64,000 nt of DNA, taken from positions 7,413,715 through 7,477,714 of the forward strand of contig JAJHZJ010000009.1 in NCBI GenBank assembly GCA_023548195.1, written 5' to 3'. Shown in pieces: positions 10,489 through 21,579 of this stretch. Under the pieces are notes generated by a model. That model was not told the DNA's origin. It was given only the letters and a program-made list of their open reading frames with translations, and did no database searches. Origin of the DNA: Bettongia penicillata ogilbyi. Lineage: Eukaryota > Chordata > Mammalia > Diprotodontia > Potoroidae. How positions within the stretch are numbered: the first letter of the stretch is position 1; every line of letters begins with the position of its first letter. The position numbers and the translations under genes are program-made.

Positions 10489-10914
10489 CTCAGCCGAGTA
10501 GGTCGCATACTGTAACTGGTATATGATGGTACTTTCTCCTCATTATCCATTGTGCCAGGGTCATGGACCCCCTGGTGCTTGTATAAAGAAGACAGTGTGC
10601 ATTTTTAATATTATAGCTATTCATTTTTCTTCCTGAACATTCCTCCATATGTAAAGGTCTGCTTTTAGCCTATTTCCATCCTTTGTGGAGTGGATCGTGG
10701 CTTTTCAATTGTTTCTTCACAAACAAATGGAAAGAAATAAAGCAAACCTCACAGATTTTAACATCTAAATCAATCTTGAGAACAGCATCGTAGATTTGAA
10801 ACTGGAAGGCTCTTTTAGAAGAATCTAGGAGGGACATGAAGGCAACAAGCCAGCAGAAGAAGGTAGAGCCAGGGCTGGTTTCGGGTGGGTTCAGGGACAG
10901 AAGGGGACCCAGGA
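10489..10914. other. Unassigned sequence between block D' and the retrovirus
   Basis: No gene or repeat family was recognised. The last 60 bases before the LTR are G-rich and unlike the rest. They could be host sequence or the 5' edge of the ARPC5 retrocopy. Confidence 0.4.
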
Positions 10915-11297
10915 TGTTGAGGGCCAGGGTGGAGTGCAGTTGACAAGATCAGGAAAGACCTTCAGGGAAACCTTTGAGACTGTGCTCATTATCATCTGGA
11001 ATGGCTCTCCATGCCCCCCAGATGTTGCTGTCTGCACAAGACAAACAAGAGAATTACAGGAAACAAGGGATATGTAAAATAAATGCCCTCTAGGCTAACA
11101 GTCTTTAAAGACAATAGGACTGGCCAAATCAGTGGAACAGGAGAGGAGCAGAATGTCATGTAGACTGGCAGTTTCTGTCTATATACATCCTAACCCTTGG
11201 ATCAATAAACGGAATTGATTTGTCTTTTCCTGCCTCTCGGGTCTTTCTTCTTCACTACATCCCCCCAGCCATGTAGGGATGCGGGTCGACCATTACA
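10915..11297 (+). repeat. 5' LTR
   Basis: It begins TGTTGAGG and ends CCATTACA, giving the canonical TG...CA ends. It aligns end to end with 15973-16355 at equal length. A TATA-like 'ctatatac' lies at 11179-11186 and an AATAAA polyadenylation signal at 11204-11209, so the R region would be very short. Confidence 0.92.
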
Positions 11298-11299
11298 TA

Positions 11300-11316
11300 T
11301 GTGCCTCAACAGGGAC
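11300..11316 (+). promoter_or_regulatory. Primer-binding site, tRNA-Lys(3)-like
   Basis: tgtgcctcaacagggac lies two bases after the LTR. It matches the classical Lys3 primer-binding site apart from one missing base and two changes in the first half. This use of tRNA-Lys is usual in betaretroviruses and lentiviruses. Confidence 0.75.
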
Positions 11317-11579
11317 CTGATCCAGGAAAGGGACTCATATTTCAGTGACAGTGGCCCCCTTGGAAAGAATTCCAAGTTGTGACAAGACAACTAAGGTAAG
11401 GGGAAGCCTTGAAGAACCCCAGCAGGGGCATTTCTCTTTTCCGAGGTTCATGCAGGCACAGTAAAATCTCAGCAATTACAGGCTTATGGGGAGAATTTAC
11501 TGCATTAACAGAATCAAAAGGCAGAGTCTGTTCATAAGAAATCAATACTGACAGGCAAATAGCAAAAGTAAGGTTAACA

Positions 11580-12170
11580 ATGGGTCAGATACTTTTTAAG
11601 GTCAGAAACACAGGTAGAGGCAGTTGCAGAGAAGGAGGAAGGGGGAGAAGTGGTGGACTCCTTGTCAGAGGAAGCCTCAGCACCCCATGGAACCCTTGGC
11701 TCCCACAAAGCCACCATTCTATACTTCTCCAATAAGGAGAAGACCTGCAGGTCCTTTATCCAAGGCTCATCTTCCGCCTATATCGCTGCAGCCTCCTAAG
11801 AGTCAGCAATCACTTTTATAAAAAACTGCAAGAGGTAGGGAAGAAGAAGAAATACCTTTGGAAACGAGGCTAGCATTGCCAGTGACAGAAACCCCAGATC
11901 CCAATAACCCAAGAGCAATTGCAAGAAAATTCACCCCTCTGGATTTTAAATTTTTAAAGGACTTAAAACAAGGGGCAATCCATTATGGACCAAGTAATCC
12001 TTACATTCTGTCTCTTCTGGACAGCATTTCTCAGACAGCCCTATGCCCCACTGATTGGTGTAATTTAGATAAAACCCCCTTAAAGGAGATTACTTAATGT
12101 GGAAATTTGAATTTCACAAAGTATGTTTGGAACAAAGTAGAAGAAATCAAGACATAGTTCTAATTTGTGC
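11580..12170 (+). pseudogene. gag remnant of the retrovirus
   Basis: It opens with MGQ at 11580, the myristoylation-type start of a matrix domain, but this frame stops after 51 codons (11733). A proline-rich stretch in another frame (11624-11821) resembles the region between matrix and capsid. A third piece (11858-12097) is capsid-like, with 'DFKFLKDLKQ' followed by 'YGPSNPYILSLLDS', the N-terminal capsid pattern of class II viruses. A further frame change follows at about 12095. The matrix region is much shorter than normal. Nucleocapsid zinc knuckles were not found. It cannot encode a working protein. Confidence 0.8.
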
Positions 12171-15165
12171 AGAGGATTTCTGACAATCTTTTCTCAGTTT
12201 TTTGAATTCTTTCTTATCATCTGCATATGTACTCTGTCTCTATGTTTTGTGTGAGTGTGTTTGTGTGTGAATCTCTTTCCCATATTTTCTCTTTCCTTCC
12301 CCCTTGTCCCTTCTCTCTGATGACTGTAGCATCAGGGAGGAGTATGGGAAAAAGAGAGAAACTAATCTTAGATTGCTTAAGGCAGTTTCAGATAAGGTAT
12401 ACAAGGAAATAACGCATATGCAGTTTTAAGGAAAGCATAAAAGTTTTGGAAAGTTGTTACTAAAATTCTCTCTACCTTCTAATCCTGGCCAAGTTGGGAA
12501 GGTGGAGAGAAAGACAAGAAGAAATCAGAGAAGTTTTTTCCTCATATCAGAGGCCGGTTGACTAGCATTTTAATCATGCCTCACCTGAAAGATAACGTTT
12601 TTGTATAATGAGAAATAACTAAAAAGTAGGTTATTCTGGCCATATTTTAAGTGAAACCTGTCACTCCTAATTGAATGTTGAATACAGGTCAAAATTTGTT
12701 ATATTATTTGGCACTAAGGCAAATTGGAAAAATGTGTAGATATGAAAAAGAGACACCTCCGCAGAGAGAAAGCTTTTGAACTCTCCAATAGAACGGAGGG
12801 GAGTTGGCACCACTGGATAGTTGTCCAGAAGTCTCCCTCACTTCAGCTCATAGATTCAAAAGCTCTCTCTTTCAAAGAAGGTCTTAAGAAGTGGACAAAG
12901 AAGTAAAATTTACTTGAGTAAAGATTAGAACCATTAAGATTTTTTTTGCCCTGCAGTCCCAACTCATCACCCAGCTAGGACTACAGTGAATTGTAACTCT
13001 TATCATCCCAGATTAGATCAAGGGAAGAGAATGCTAAAGAATAGAAGGGAATTTAATTTACCCTCCCTGAGAGTAGGGGTTGGGCCACAGCACTATGAGA
13101 TCACAAGCCAACCAGCCCCTACATTTAGTAAGCCCAGTCTTCTATTAATATTTATATGTGATGGTTTGGAAATGTAATTAATGACACCTGTTTCACTATT
13201 TGTGTCACTGTTGTGCTTTTAAAGTGTTACAGTCTTGTACTGCAAAAATTGAGTAAGCCCTGCAAACCAGAACCAGTGTTAGAGAAACCAATTTCTAATC
13301 TGAGTTTTGTTGAAACTAAAAGATGTTGGGAAAATTGTGTAAAACCAGTTATGTTATTTTAAATTTTATCAGTCTTGCTAGCCTTGTCTTACAATGTTTT
13401 GGTTTTTGTAATTGTCATTTAGAAAACCAGGTATTTTCACCTTTGCCTGTTAAAGAAGTTTCAGTTAAAACAATTTGGCTATCACTTTAAAAGTTGTAAG
13501 ATTGTTAACTTAAGTTATTTGGAGTTACTGTTTTAATGCTAAACCTAAAATTGTTCATTGATTACTGTATGTAGAAAAAAGGGAATTAAATGAAAACTTT
13601 ATTTAGATCTGCCCATTCAGAACAGACCTCATGTATGCTTGGGGGTTGGCAGGCACAGGTGTGGTACCCCCAATCTCGTTTATTTTGTAAAATGGCTAAG
13701 GCCCCTGGGAAAGCATCCCTGTAGGTACAGTCATCAATCCTGAGAAAGAAACTTGATTGGATTCTGCAAATTATAAACAATGAATAGGACTTGCTCAGAA
13801 GTTGAAATAAATGGAGAGCTCTGGACAAGTTTTAAACTTGAAAAGGAAAGATCTTAATGGGATTCCCTTATGCATATGAGTCCTGCTTACTGTAACTCCA
13901 TGAGAATAGGAATGACTATCTGGCTCTGAGCTGATGAGTGAATTTTGCTGTTTAAGGCAAAAGATGTATTTTTTTGTTTGTTTTGCATTTGAATTTGGGT
14001 GTGGTTGTTTCCAGTCAGTATCTGAGAGAAATAGCACCAGCTACTTAAAGGGACTATTTCCCACCTGACTATTCCTGAGTCTGGCAATGAAACAGATACT
14101 ACATAATTGGAGAATTTTACTCTTGCCTGAATTCAAACAAAGTCAAGGATGTTTTATTCTGTCTGCTATGTCACATGTCCCTGCTTTCTCTTTCTATAGC
14201 AAATTTCTATGATCAATAATAGCTAGTGACCAACAAAACATGTGAGCCCTTTTGTGTAATCTTACTGGGAAATCTAATATTTTTATCCGAAATTAGAACA
14301 TGTCCAGCAATCTAAGTAAACTACTTAAGACTCACCTAAGATGTCCCCATTGTTTAAAAGAATTTTATAAGTAAGTGTTTTTCTGTAATCAGCCTCTTAC
14401 TGTTACCAATGTGAGAGTATATATTGCACCTTTTTGACTAAAGCATTTTGTGTTATCTAGGAATTCTGTGATAATTAAGAATTGGGTGGTTGTAATAATA
14501 CTTTGGGAATTCATATCACTTAAGGACATTTTCATACCAACTAAGCTTTAATGGATTTTTAATTTTAAAGGTTTATTTTTGTTTCAAAGTAAAAAGAGAA
14601 CTATCATTTTAAAGGTTTTCATCTATTTTCTTTATAAAAGTATAGTGACTGTTAACATCAGGACAAATTTTAAACTATTTTAAAACAAAAGAAAACACTT
14701 TTAGAAGAAATATTTTAAAGCAATCTCTTGTAAAGCCTATTAAATTTTCATTTTCAAGGCAATGCATTGATAAATTAATATGTAATGTTCTATAAAGCAG
14801 AAAAGATCTTGCTCTCTTTTAATCTGAATTTGTAGTCATTCCATGGCCTAAGCAAAAGTTATAATTGGTGTTTAAACTTAATAACAATTTCTAAAAGATT
14901 TTCTTCTAGAGTAAATGTAATCAGAGAAGGAGAAACTAGCCTGTGAAACAATGACGTACATCTATTCAGTTTGAAATCTCTTTTGTCTAAGACAATAGTT
15001 ATGCTAGTGAAGAGTGATAACTTGTGAGCTATCTTGTCTATGGTAATCTTGCCACTTAACTTGACTTTTCATACTCAAATTTGTAGCCTGGTCTTCCTGA
15101 ATCTTCCCACTTAATCTGACCTTTCATATTCAAATCTGTTGCCCTTGGCCTAGCCTGGCCTTCCT
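12171..15165. other. Interior of the retrovirus without recognisable coding
   Basis: About 3 kb where nucleocapsid, protease and reverse transcriptase should lie. No frame exceeds about 80 codons, and no protease D-S/T-G or reverse-transcriptase Y-x-D-D motif was seen in any + frame. The base composition is AT-rich and looks unlike the gag and integrase flanks. An imperfect tandem pair of about 55-60 bp sits at its end (15050-15108 and 15109-15165, each with 'ttttcatactcaaatttgt'-like core). Either extreme decay or replacement by non-viral sequence would explain it. Confidence 0.6.
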
Positions 15166-15950
15166 TTGTCTGTTATGCCAGGGAAATTGTCCTTTATTTA
15201 TATTCCTTTTGTGACTGTTTGGTCTTCATCTGACCTCCATGCCAGGTTTGTCTTTTCCAGAGTGCAAGCTATCAACTTCCAGATAACTGCTCAGGCTATG
15301 TATCTCTTGAACAGGACCCATCGAGGCAGGGACAGCTCTACATCCAATCTCAGCAGGAAGCAATTTCCTTACCCCAAAAGACCTTGGGTCCCATCCCATA
15401 CACAACTGCCAGGGCCTATTTTAGAGGGAGATAGACAAGCAGACAGCTTTCTCTTACTGACAGTTTTAGAAGCACAGCATTCTCACAACCAGTTTCATCA
15501 GTCAGCTTCCATGTTTCGCAGGCAATTTCATATTACTGGAGAGCAAGCAAGAAGCATTGTAGTAACGTCTTATCCACATTGCATTCCGTTTTTGCCAGCT
15601 CCATCAAATACATCCATCAATCTTAGAGGATGCAATCTTCTTGAAATATGGCAAATGGATGTCACACACATCCCAGAATCTAGAAGGAATAAATACCTTC
15701 TTGTGACTAGACACATATTCAGGTCATACTATTGCCACCCCCTGACTGGGGAATCGATCATCTGTTTAGGTATTTTGCAACTCTAGGTATTCCATAAATT
15801 ATAAAAACAGATAATGGTCAGGCTTAAATTAGTCAAGCCTTTACTAAGTTCTGTCTGTCATACAGAATACAGCACAGAGGGGCATCCCACATAATCCTAC
15901 TGGTCAGGCCATTGTAGAATGTCCCAGTCATGACATAAAAACTCTCCTCC
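15166..15950 (+). pseudogene. pol remnant: RNase H end and integrase
   Basis: The longest open frame in the element (15166-15786, 206 codons). It carries an 'LPGPILEGDRQAD' stretch typical of the RNase H/integrase junction. The zinc-binding His pair follows (HQSASMFRRQFH), but only one clear Cys of the expected pair. Then comes the first catalytic Asp in 'WQMDVTH' (codon at 15658). The frame then breaks. In other frames the second catalytic Asp ('KTDNG', codon at 15810) and the Glu ('IVE', codon at 15917) are still visible. The sequence runs directly into the polypurine tract, so the integrase C terminus and all of env are missing. Confidence 0.85.
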
Positions 15951-15972
15951 AAAAACAAAAGAAAGGGGGAAT
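15951..15972 (+). promoter_or_regulatory. Polypurine tract
   Basis: An A/G run ending in agaaagggggaat immediately precedes the TG of the 3' LTR, the position where plus-strand DNA synthesis primes. Confidence 0.88.
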
Positions 15973-16355
15973 TGTTGAGGGCCCAGGTGGAGTGCAGTCG
16001 ACAGGATCAGGAAAGACTTTGGGGAAACTGCTCTTTGACACTGTGCTCATTATCATCTGGAATGGCTCTCCTTCCCCCACAGAGGTTGCTGTCTCAGTGA
16101 CAAACAAGAGAATGCCAGAAAACAAAGGATATGTAAAATAGATGCCCTCTGGGCTAACAGTCTTTAAAGACAATAAGATTGGCCAAATCACCAGGATGGG
16201 AGAGGAGCAGAATGTCATGTAGATTTCCAGTTTTTGTCTCTATATACCCTAACCCTTGGATCAGTACATGAAATTGGTCCGTCTTTTCCTTCCTCCCGTG
16301 TCTTTCTTCTTCACTACATTACCCAGCAGTGTAGGGACATGGGCCTTCCTCTACA
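15973..16355 (+). repeat. 3' LTR
   Basis: 383 bp, TGTTGAGG...CCTCTACA. It aligns throughout with 10915-11297 at roughly 85% identity. The polyadenylation signal of the 5' LTR is mutated here ('atcagtacatg'). Confidence 0.92.
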
Positions 16356-18172
16356 CAGAGGGGAGGGACGGCGGCCACCAGCATGCGGTGCGGTGGGTGG
16401 GGATGGCGTGGGCCGTGTTCCTAACGTGGATGTGAATGAGTATGATGAGAACAAGTTTGTGGAACGAGGAGGAGGGAAGTGAGGGCCAGGCTAGACCCCA
16501 CGAGGGCGAGAGGGACAAGGGTAAGGACACCGCATTACAGGCAGCTCTGAAAAACCCTCCAATTAACACAAAGAGTCAGGCAGTTAAGGACCCAGTGGGC
16601 AGCATCATCAGCATTGCCCTGAAGGTGCTCATCTCTTCTAAAGCTAATGATATTGAAAAGGCAGTGCAGTCTCTGGATAAGAGTGGTGCGGATCTTCGAA
16701 TGCAGTGCATTTATAAAGCTTGGAGAGCCCCTCACGTAACAGCAGCGCCATAATACTGCCGTGGTATGAAAAGGCACTTGCTGCTGGAGGGGTAGGGCCC
16801 ATTGTTCGAGTCTTGACTGCCAGGAAAACAGTTTAGTCCAGCAAACAGAGGGCATCTGGCACGGCTAAGGGAGTTGCTGATCCAAAGACCAAAACGGCCA
16901 AATGTCACTGCTGCTTTGTGGCAAGCGTCTGCATCTCTCAGCTTTGCCTTCTTGCTTCGTTTTTCATATCTGTGAAGGAAAAAAGCATATAAGTTTTTCT
17001 TTACTTAAAAATTGGGGTAATGTAGAGGTGCAATTTTGTTTTAACAGGCATATGTGATGCTCCCAAAACTTTCAGTGACACACACACGCACGCACACACA
17101 CACACACACACACACATGCACACACCTGCACACCTATGTAGACAATGATTTGCATTCAAATATACTTGTGCAATTTTAATTCCTGTTGGCTGGATCTTCA
17201 GGTCGATATAGTGGTGTTTGATCAAACCCCTGAGTGCAATGTCTTAATACATTGCCAATCAGTCAATATACTTTCATTAAAAGAGATGTTTGAAGCACTG
17301 GCGGCTACCATTGTAGAACTAGACTAACTGGTCAAGAAGAATGTTTTACTGAAGCAGATTTTTTTTTTAAGGAAAATCCACACACATCTTGTAGCTTTGG
17401 TTCTCTTTGCATCCAGATTATCTATGTTGTGAGTTGGTGTGTTCTTTCTCTAAGGTTCTACTATTTATATCTTCTCAGTTTCTTTTCACTATTCAGGATC
17501 CAGAACAAGGGGTCCTGGTATATTCAGAAATATTTGCACAGCATTACTGCCTGACTAGGATAAGCATAAAGCTTTTGCCCCCATGGGATGGCCCTGTTTA
17601 AGGGTGTTCCTAATGGAAAAAGGAAAATAGGAATTGTGATATGATTCATATCCTGGACAACACCTGAATAAAATGCTATTTCCTACAAAAAGCATAGTAG
17701 CTGCCTTTGACAGTATGCAATGTACTTCTGGTGTGTGCCCTAGAGTTGGCTTTCTGTTCAGTGTTCTTCAGGCAGTAGGGATCTCAAAAGATCTGGTTCT
17801 GATCCAAACACATACACATTCCGTGTATTATTGCCATGTTTAGTTTTTAAGAGAAACAGCCACACAACAAAAAAGTGTTTACTTTGTTGGATAAACCAAA
17901 TCAATTCTCTCAAAAATGACAGGTGCTTTTAAAAAGCTATTCCTCAGGAACTCCAGAGTAAGCCACCTAGGACCACCTGAATGCATATGACCAGGAGGGA
18001 AACAGCCTGTGTCTAACACTTACATCAGATACCAGTTCACATATCGGTTACTTCTGCGAAAACTGGTACAGAATTTCAGAAAACTCTTTGCTGTTTTGGA
18101 TACCTGTTGTTGTTTTTTTTTTAAGATGAGGTTCTAGAAATAAATTGTCGTTGTTGAATATTTAAAAAAAAA
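16356..18172 (+). pseudogene. ARPC5: ARPC5 processed pseudogene (Arp2/3 complex subunit p16)
   Basis: An intronless retrocopy of the mRNA for ARPC5, the small Arp2/3 subunit that takes part in branched-actin nucleation. A start ATG in a purine context lies at 16383. '[10 protein letters not shown]' is encoded near 16430, and the frame at 16436-16753 gives '[20 protein letters not shown]' and '[19 protein letters not shown]'. The terminal 'LTARKTV' and stop lie at 16834-16836 after a further shift. A 1.3 kb 3' UTR with a (CA)n run (17078-17118) ends with AATAAA (18139-18144) and an A run (18164-18172). Stops and frameshifts kill it. It begins at the base after the 3' LTR. ARPC5L is less likely given the wording of the matched segments. 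Confidence 0.9.
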
Positions 18173-18179
18173 TAATCTA

Positions 18180-18330
18180 GTACAATCTTCTCATTTTATA
18201 GATAAGGAAACAGGTTTATAAAGGTTAGTAATATGCACAAGATCGCACAAATATTAAGTATCAGAAGTATGTATGATTTGAACTCATGTTCTCAAACTAG
18301 TACCAGTGCTCTTTTCACTATAATATATGC
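18180..18330 (-). mobile_element. MIR-type SINE
   Basis: The reverse-complement MIR core is visible: 'ctcattttatagataaggaa', 'gatcgcacaaatattaagta', and a 'gatttgaactcatgttctc' head. Confidence 0.7.
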
Positions 18331-18749
18331 AACTGTAGAGCACTAAAAATATTTAGATTTGAAATGTAATTGAATGTATTTCTATATATGTAACAAGGAG
18401 AAGTGATCTCATCCAATGGGGATACTACCAGTGACTCAGTTTCTCACCCAAGTCTGTAAGACACCCCTCTCTCCCTGGGTTTGGCCTTGTCTTCTAACCT
18501 GTTCTTGTACTGCAAGGTCTAAGATCCCAGAAATGAGCTGTCACCACATGGTTACATTCCAAAGTCTCAGAGTCCAAATGAGATAATCCTGTTCAGCGAG
18601 AATGTACTTCTTATACTCGCCATTCCAGCTCTTGAGTCCCTATCCAACATGTTTTCTCTCCACACAATTAGATATCATAATAATCACACGTTTAGATCTA
18701 AACACAACCATTTACATAGCAATAAGGAAAATGAGATTACAAGTTTCTT
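18331..18749. other. Unassigned stretch
   Basis: No gene or repeat was recognised. Composition is moderate. Confidence 0.35.
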
Positions 18750-18992
18750 GTTTTTCAGTCATTTCTGACTCTTTGTGACACCATTTGGAGTTTTCTTGGC
18801 AAAGATAGTGGAATGATTTGCCATTTCCTTCTCCACGTTACTTGACAAATGAGGAAACTGAGGCAAACAGGGTTAAGTGCCTTGCCCCAGGTTTAATCAA
18901 CTAGTAAGTGTCTGAGGCTGGATTTAAACTCAGGAAGATAAATCTTCCTGACTCCAGGCCCCACATCCTACCCACAGCAGTACCTAGCTGCC
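18750..18992 (-). mobile_element. tRNA-derived/MIR-type marsupial SINE
   Basis: 'tttttcagtcatttctgact', 'ttttcttggcaaagatagtg', 'gaggaaactgaggcaaacag' and 'cctagctgccc' occur in order, which is a reverse-oriented full-length SINE. Confidence 0.85.
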
Positions 18993-19131
18993 CACAATAT
19001 CAGGGGTGTACTTTTGAATCCAGTAACACTGGTCTCATAGGTGTTCCTTGAACAAGACACTCCATATCTCAGCTCCCAACATTTTCTCTGGCTGTTTCCC
19101 ATGCCTTCAATGTGCTCTCTCTCTCTCTCTC

Positions 19132-19176
<45 letters not shown>

Positions 19177-19470
19177 CTCTCTCTCTCTCTCTCCCTCTCC
19201 CCCTCTCCTTCCTTCTCTCTCTCCCTCTCCTTCTTTCTCTCTCCTGCTGTGGCTATAGACCTACCTGGCTTCTTTCAAGTCCCAACTAAAATCCCATGCT
19301 TAACTGGAAGCTTCCCATAAATTTTTTGTATGTATTTGTTTGCAGACTGTCTTCCCCATTAGATTGTAAGCTCCTTGAGGGAAGGGATTGTGTTTTCCCT
19401 TTTTTTATTCCCGGTGCTTACTTAGCACATAGTAAGTGTTTAATAAATGTTTATTTATTAATCACTTTTA
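18993..19470 (+). mobile_element. L2-type LINE 3' end, copy 2, with internal (CT)n
   Basis: The L2 landmarks 'gtgttccttgaacaagacac' and 'cccatgccttcaatgtgctc' precede a (CT)n expansion (19110-19245). The same tail as in copy 1 follows, ending 'aagtgtttaataaatg'. Confidence 0.75.
19110..19245. repeat. (CT)n microsatellite
   Basis: Nearly pure CT dinucleotides with short CCT and TTT interruptions, located inside the L2 copy. Confidence 0.95.
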
Positions 19471-21579
19471 TTCTATCCTCACAAAAACCTTGAGAGGTTG
19501 GTACTTTCATTAACCTCATTTTACTGATGAGGAAACTGAAGTCAAGAAAGGCTTAATGGCTTGCCCAGGCTCAAGCTCACACTAATAACTTTCTAAAGGA
19601 GAATTTAGGTTCTTCTGATTCCAAGTCCAATGCTCTATCCATATGCCATGGGACACGATGATGATGAATATGATGATGGTGATGATGATGGTGGTGGTGG
19701 TGGTGATGATGATGGTGATGAGAGGCAATGTGGAAAAATAGCTGTCCTTGGATACTAAAAGACTTGGTTTCAAAGCTAGTCACTGATGATTGTTGGGCCT
19801 GTGACTCTGGAGAAGTATCTTAACTTCTCAATTTCCTAGGCAACTTTCTAAAACTATGCATTGTAAAGAAAGCCTCCACCCTGAATTGGTAGAAGGATTT
19901 TCTCAATCTGAGAATTTCTTATGTTAATGAAATCACATGTTCTTAAGGTGATGATGATGGTGATAATGATAGTGGTAACTGGAGTTTACACAGCCTGGCA
20001 TAGTTCCTGGCACACATTAGCCACTGTGCGTGCTGCTTGGTTGACATGAGGCTTTAAAGGTTGCAAATCACTTGTTATCTCATTTAAACTTCATAAACTT
20101 TTGAGGTTGCTACTACAGGTACTATCATCTCCATTTCAAAATGAGGAAATTGAGGCTAAGGTGGGTTAAATGAATTATCAATGATTGGACAGTAAGTATA
20201 AGATAGGATTTATACATAAGTCTTTCTGACTAAGTCTAGAACACTACCTCCTATGCAGTTACACTCTCAAAAATGGGATATTTAATTGAGGAATGACTAA
20301 CGAGACTATGGGTTATAAAAGTAATAAAGTATTGTGGTATCATATGCTCTTTTAATTATCAATGATCTCTTTACTACTATATTCAATGACCTTTTCTCCA
20401 TCTTTCTCCTTCTTGACTTCACAGCAAGGACCTTGGAATACACAGGAGGGCCTGTGGTACAGGTTTTTAGATCTCAAAGGAAATGCATCTTTTGAGGGGG
20501 TCAACAATCAACTTTAATCAAACACATATTTAGTTTGGGAGAAAGTGAGTGCCTTGAACTTCAGAGAAAATACAAACAGAGAAATAAAGATCAACAGAAA
20601 GGGCTTCCAACTCTGTAACCATAAACAATCCATATATTACAGAGCAGCAGGCAGATCCAACTGTCTGACCACTACATATATACATAGTTACCAGACAGAT
20701 AAGCACCAACATCTGGGTTTTCAAAGCCAGGGGGCTCTTTAGTGGCTACCCAAAATCTTGTCTGGCCAAACAAACACTTCCAATGAGTAAGCCCCAAAGT
20801 AAAACCTCACCTCAGACTATTTACACACTTTTCAGAGTCAGAGGGCATCACAACACTTGAGCACTAGTGACTCATCAGAAATGAACAAAAGGTGTGGGCC
20901 TTCCTACAAAACAAATCTCCCCTAATCAAACTTCCCTTCAAGGGCAGGCCAATTAATAGGTGGCAAAGATCTTTAGCTCTCATAATTACAATTACATTGA
21001 CCTCATGTTGCCTTTGACTCTGAAGATTGCTCTCTTTTCTCTAGGTTTCTGTGATACTGTTCTTTCCTGTTTCTCCTACCTCTCTGACTGCTCCAAGTCA
21101 TACCTGTTAATGGTGCTTCAAGGTTTTGTCCTGAGCCTTTCATATATTTGCCCAGCCTTAATCTTTCTCTTGACCTCCAGTCTCTCATGTCCAACTGTCT
21201 ACTCAAACTGGATGTCTGGTAGACTCAGCAAGTCCAAAACTGAACTCATTCTCAGCAAGTCCAAAACTGAACTCATTCTCTTTCCCTCCAAATCTTCTCT
21301 TTAAAAAAAAGTTCCCTCTCTCAAGGGTCTATCATCCTCCCAGTCACCCAGGCTTGTACTCTATGTATCATTCTCAGTTTCCCTCTCTCTTCCAGATCCA
21401 AACAGCTCCACTTCTCAATTTTTTAATTTACAAAAATCTATTTTCTTTCTCTTCTTTCCCCTTCCCTATTAAAAAAAGGAAAGAAAAAGATGAATTTTTC
21501 ATAACAAATATGCATAGTCAAAGAAGTTTTCCCAATGTCTGTATACTACATCTATCTATTTATCTCTCTGTATAAAAAT
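19251..21579. repeat. Duplicated block Y, copy 2 (uninterrupted)
   Basis: Colinear with 2707-4962 plus 7979-8487 and lacking the half-L1. It includes a MIR at about 19471-19655, the short GAT/GGT array at 19657-19722, and a second MIR near 20040-20250. Confidence 0.92.
21062..21415 (+). mobile_element. L2-type LINE ORF2 fragment, copy 2
   Basis: Paralogue of 7991-8335. The frame at 20960-21304 reads 'SYLLMVLQGFVLSLS' and, further on, 'SKTELIL' twice. A 28 bp tandem duplication (about 21224-21280, 'cagcaagtccaaaactgaac') explains the repeated peptide. Confidence 0.62.

Larger units (their letters stand above)
10915..16355 (+). mobile_element. Class II (betaretrovirus-like) endogenous retrovirus, defective
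   Basis: Two direct 383 bp LTRs bound a 4.7 kb interior. The order is 5' LTR, Lys-type primer-binding site, degraded gag, about 3 kb without recognisable coding, an RNase H end/integrase remnant, polypurine tract and 3' LTR. The capsid and integrase pieces have betaretroviral character. There is no env, and no protease or reverse-transcriptase motif was found. The LTRs differ at roughly one base in seven by eye, so the insertion is old. The expected 6 bp target-site duplication is not evident: ccagga precedes and cagagg follows. All frames are interrupted. Confidence 0.9.

Noticed and set aside
10500..10914. Target-site duplication for the retrovirus
   Set aside because: The six bases before the 5' LTR (ccagga) and after the 3' LTR (cagagg) do not match convincingly, so no duplication is annotated.
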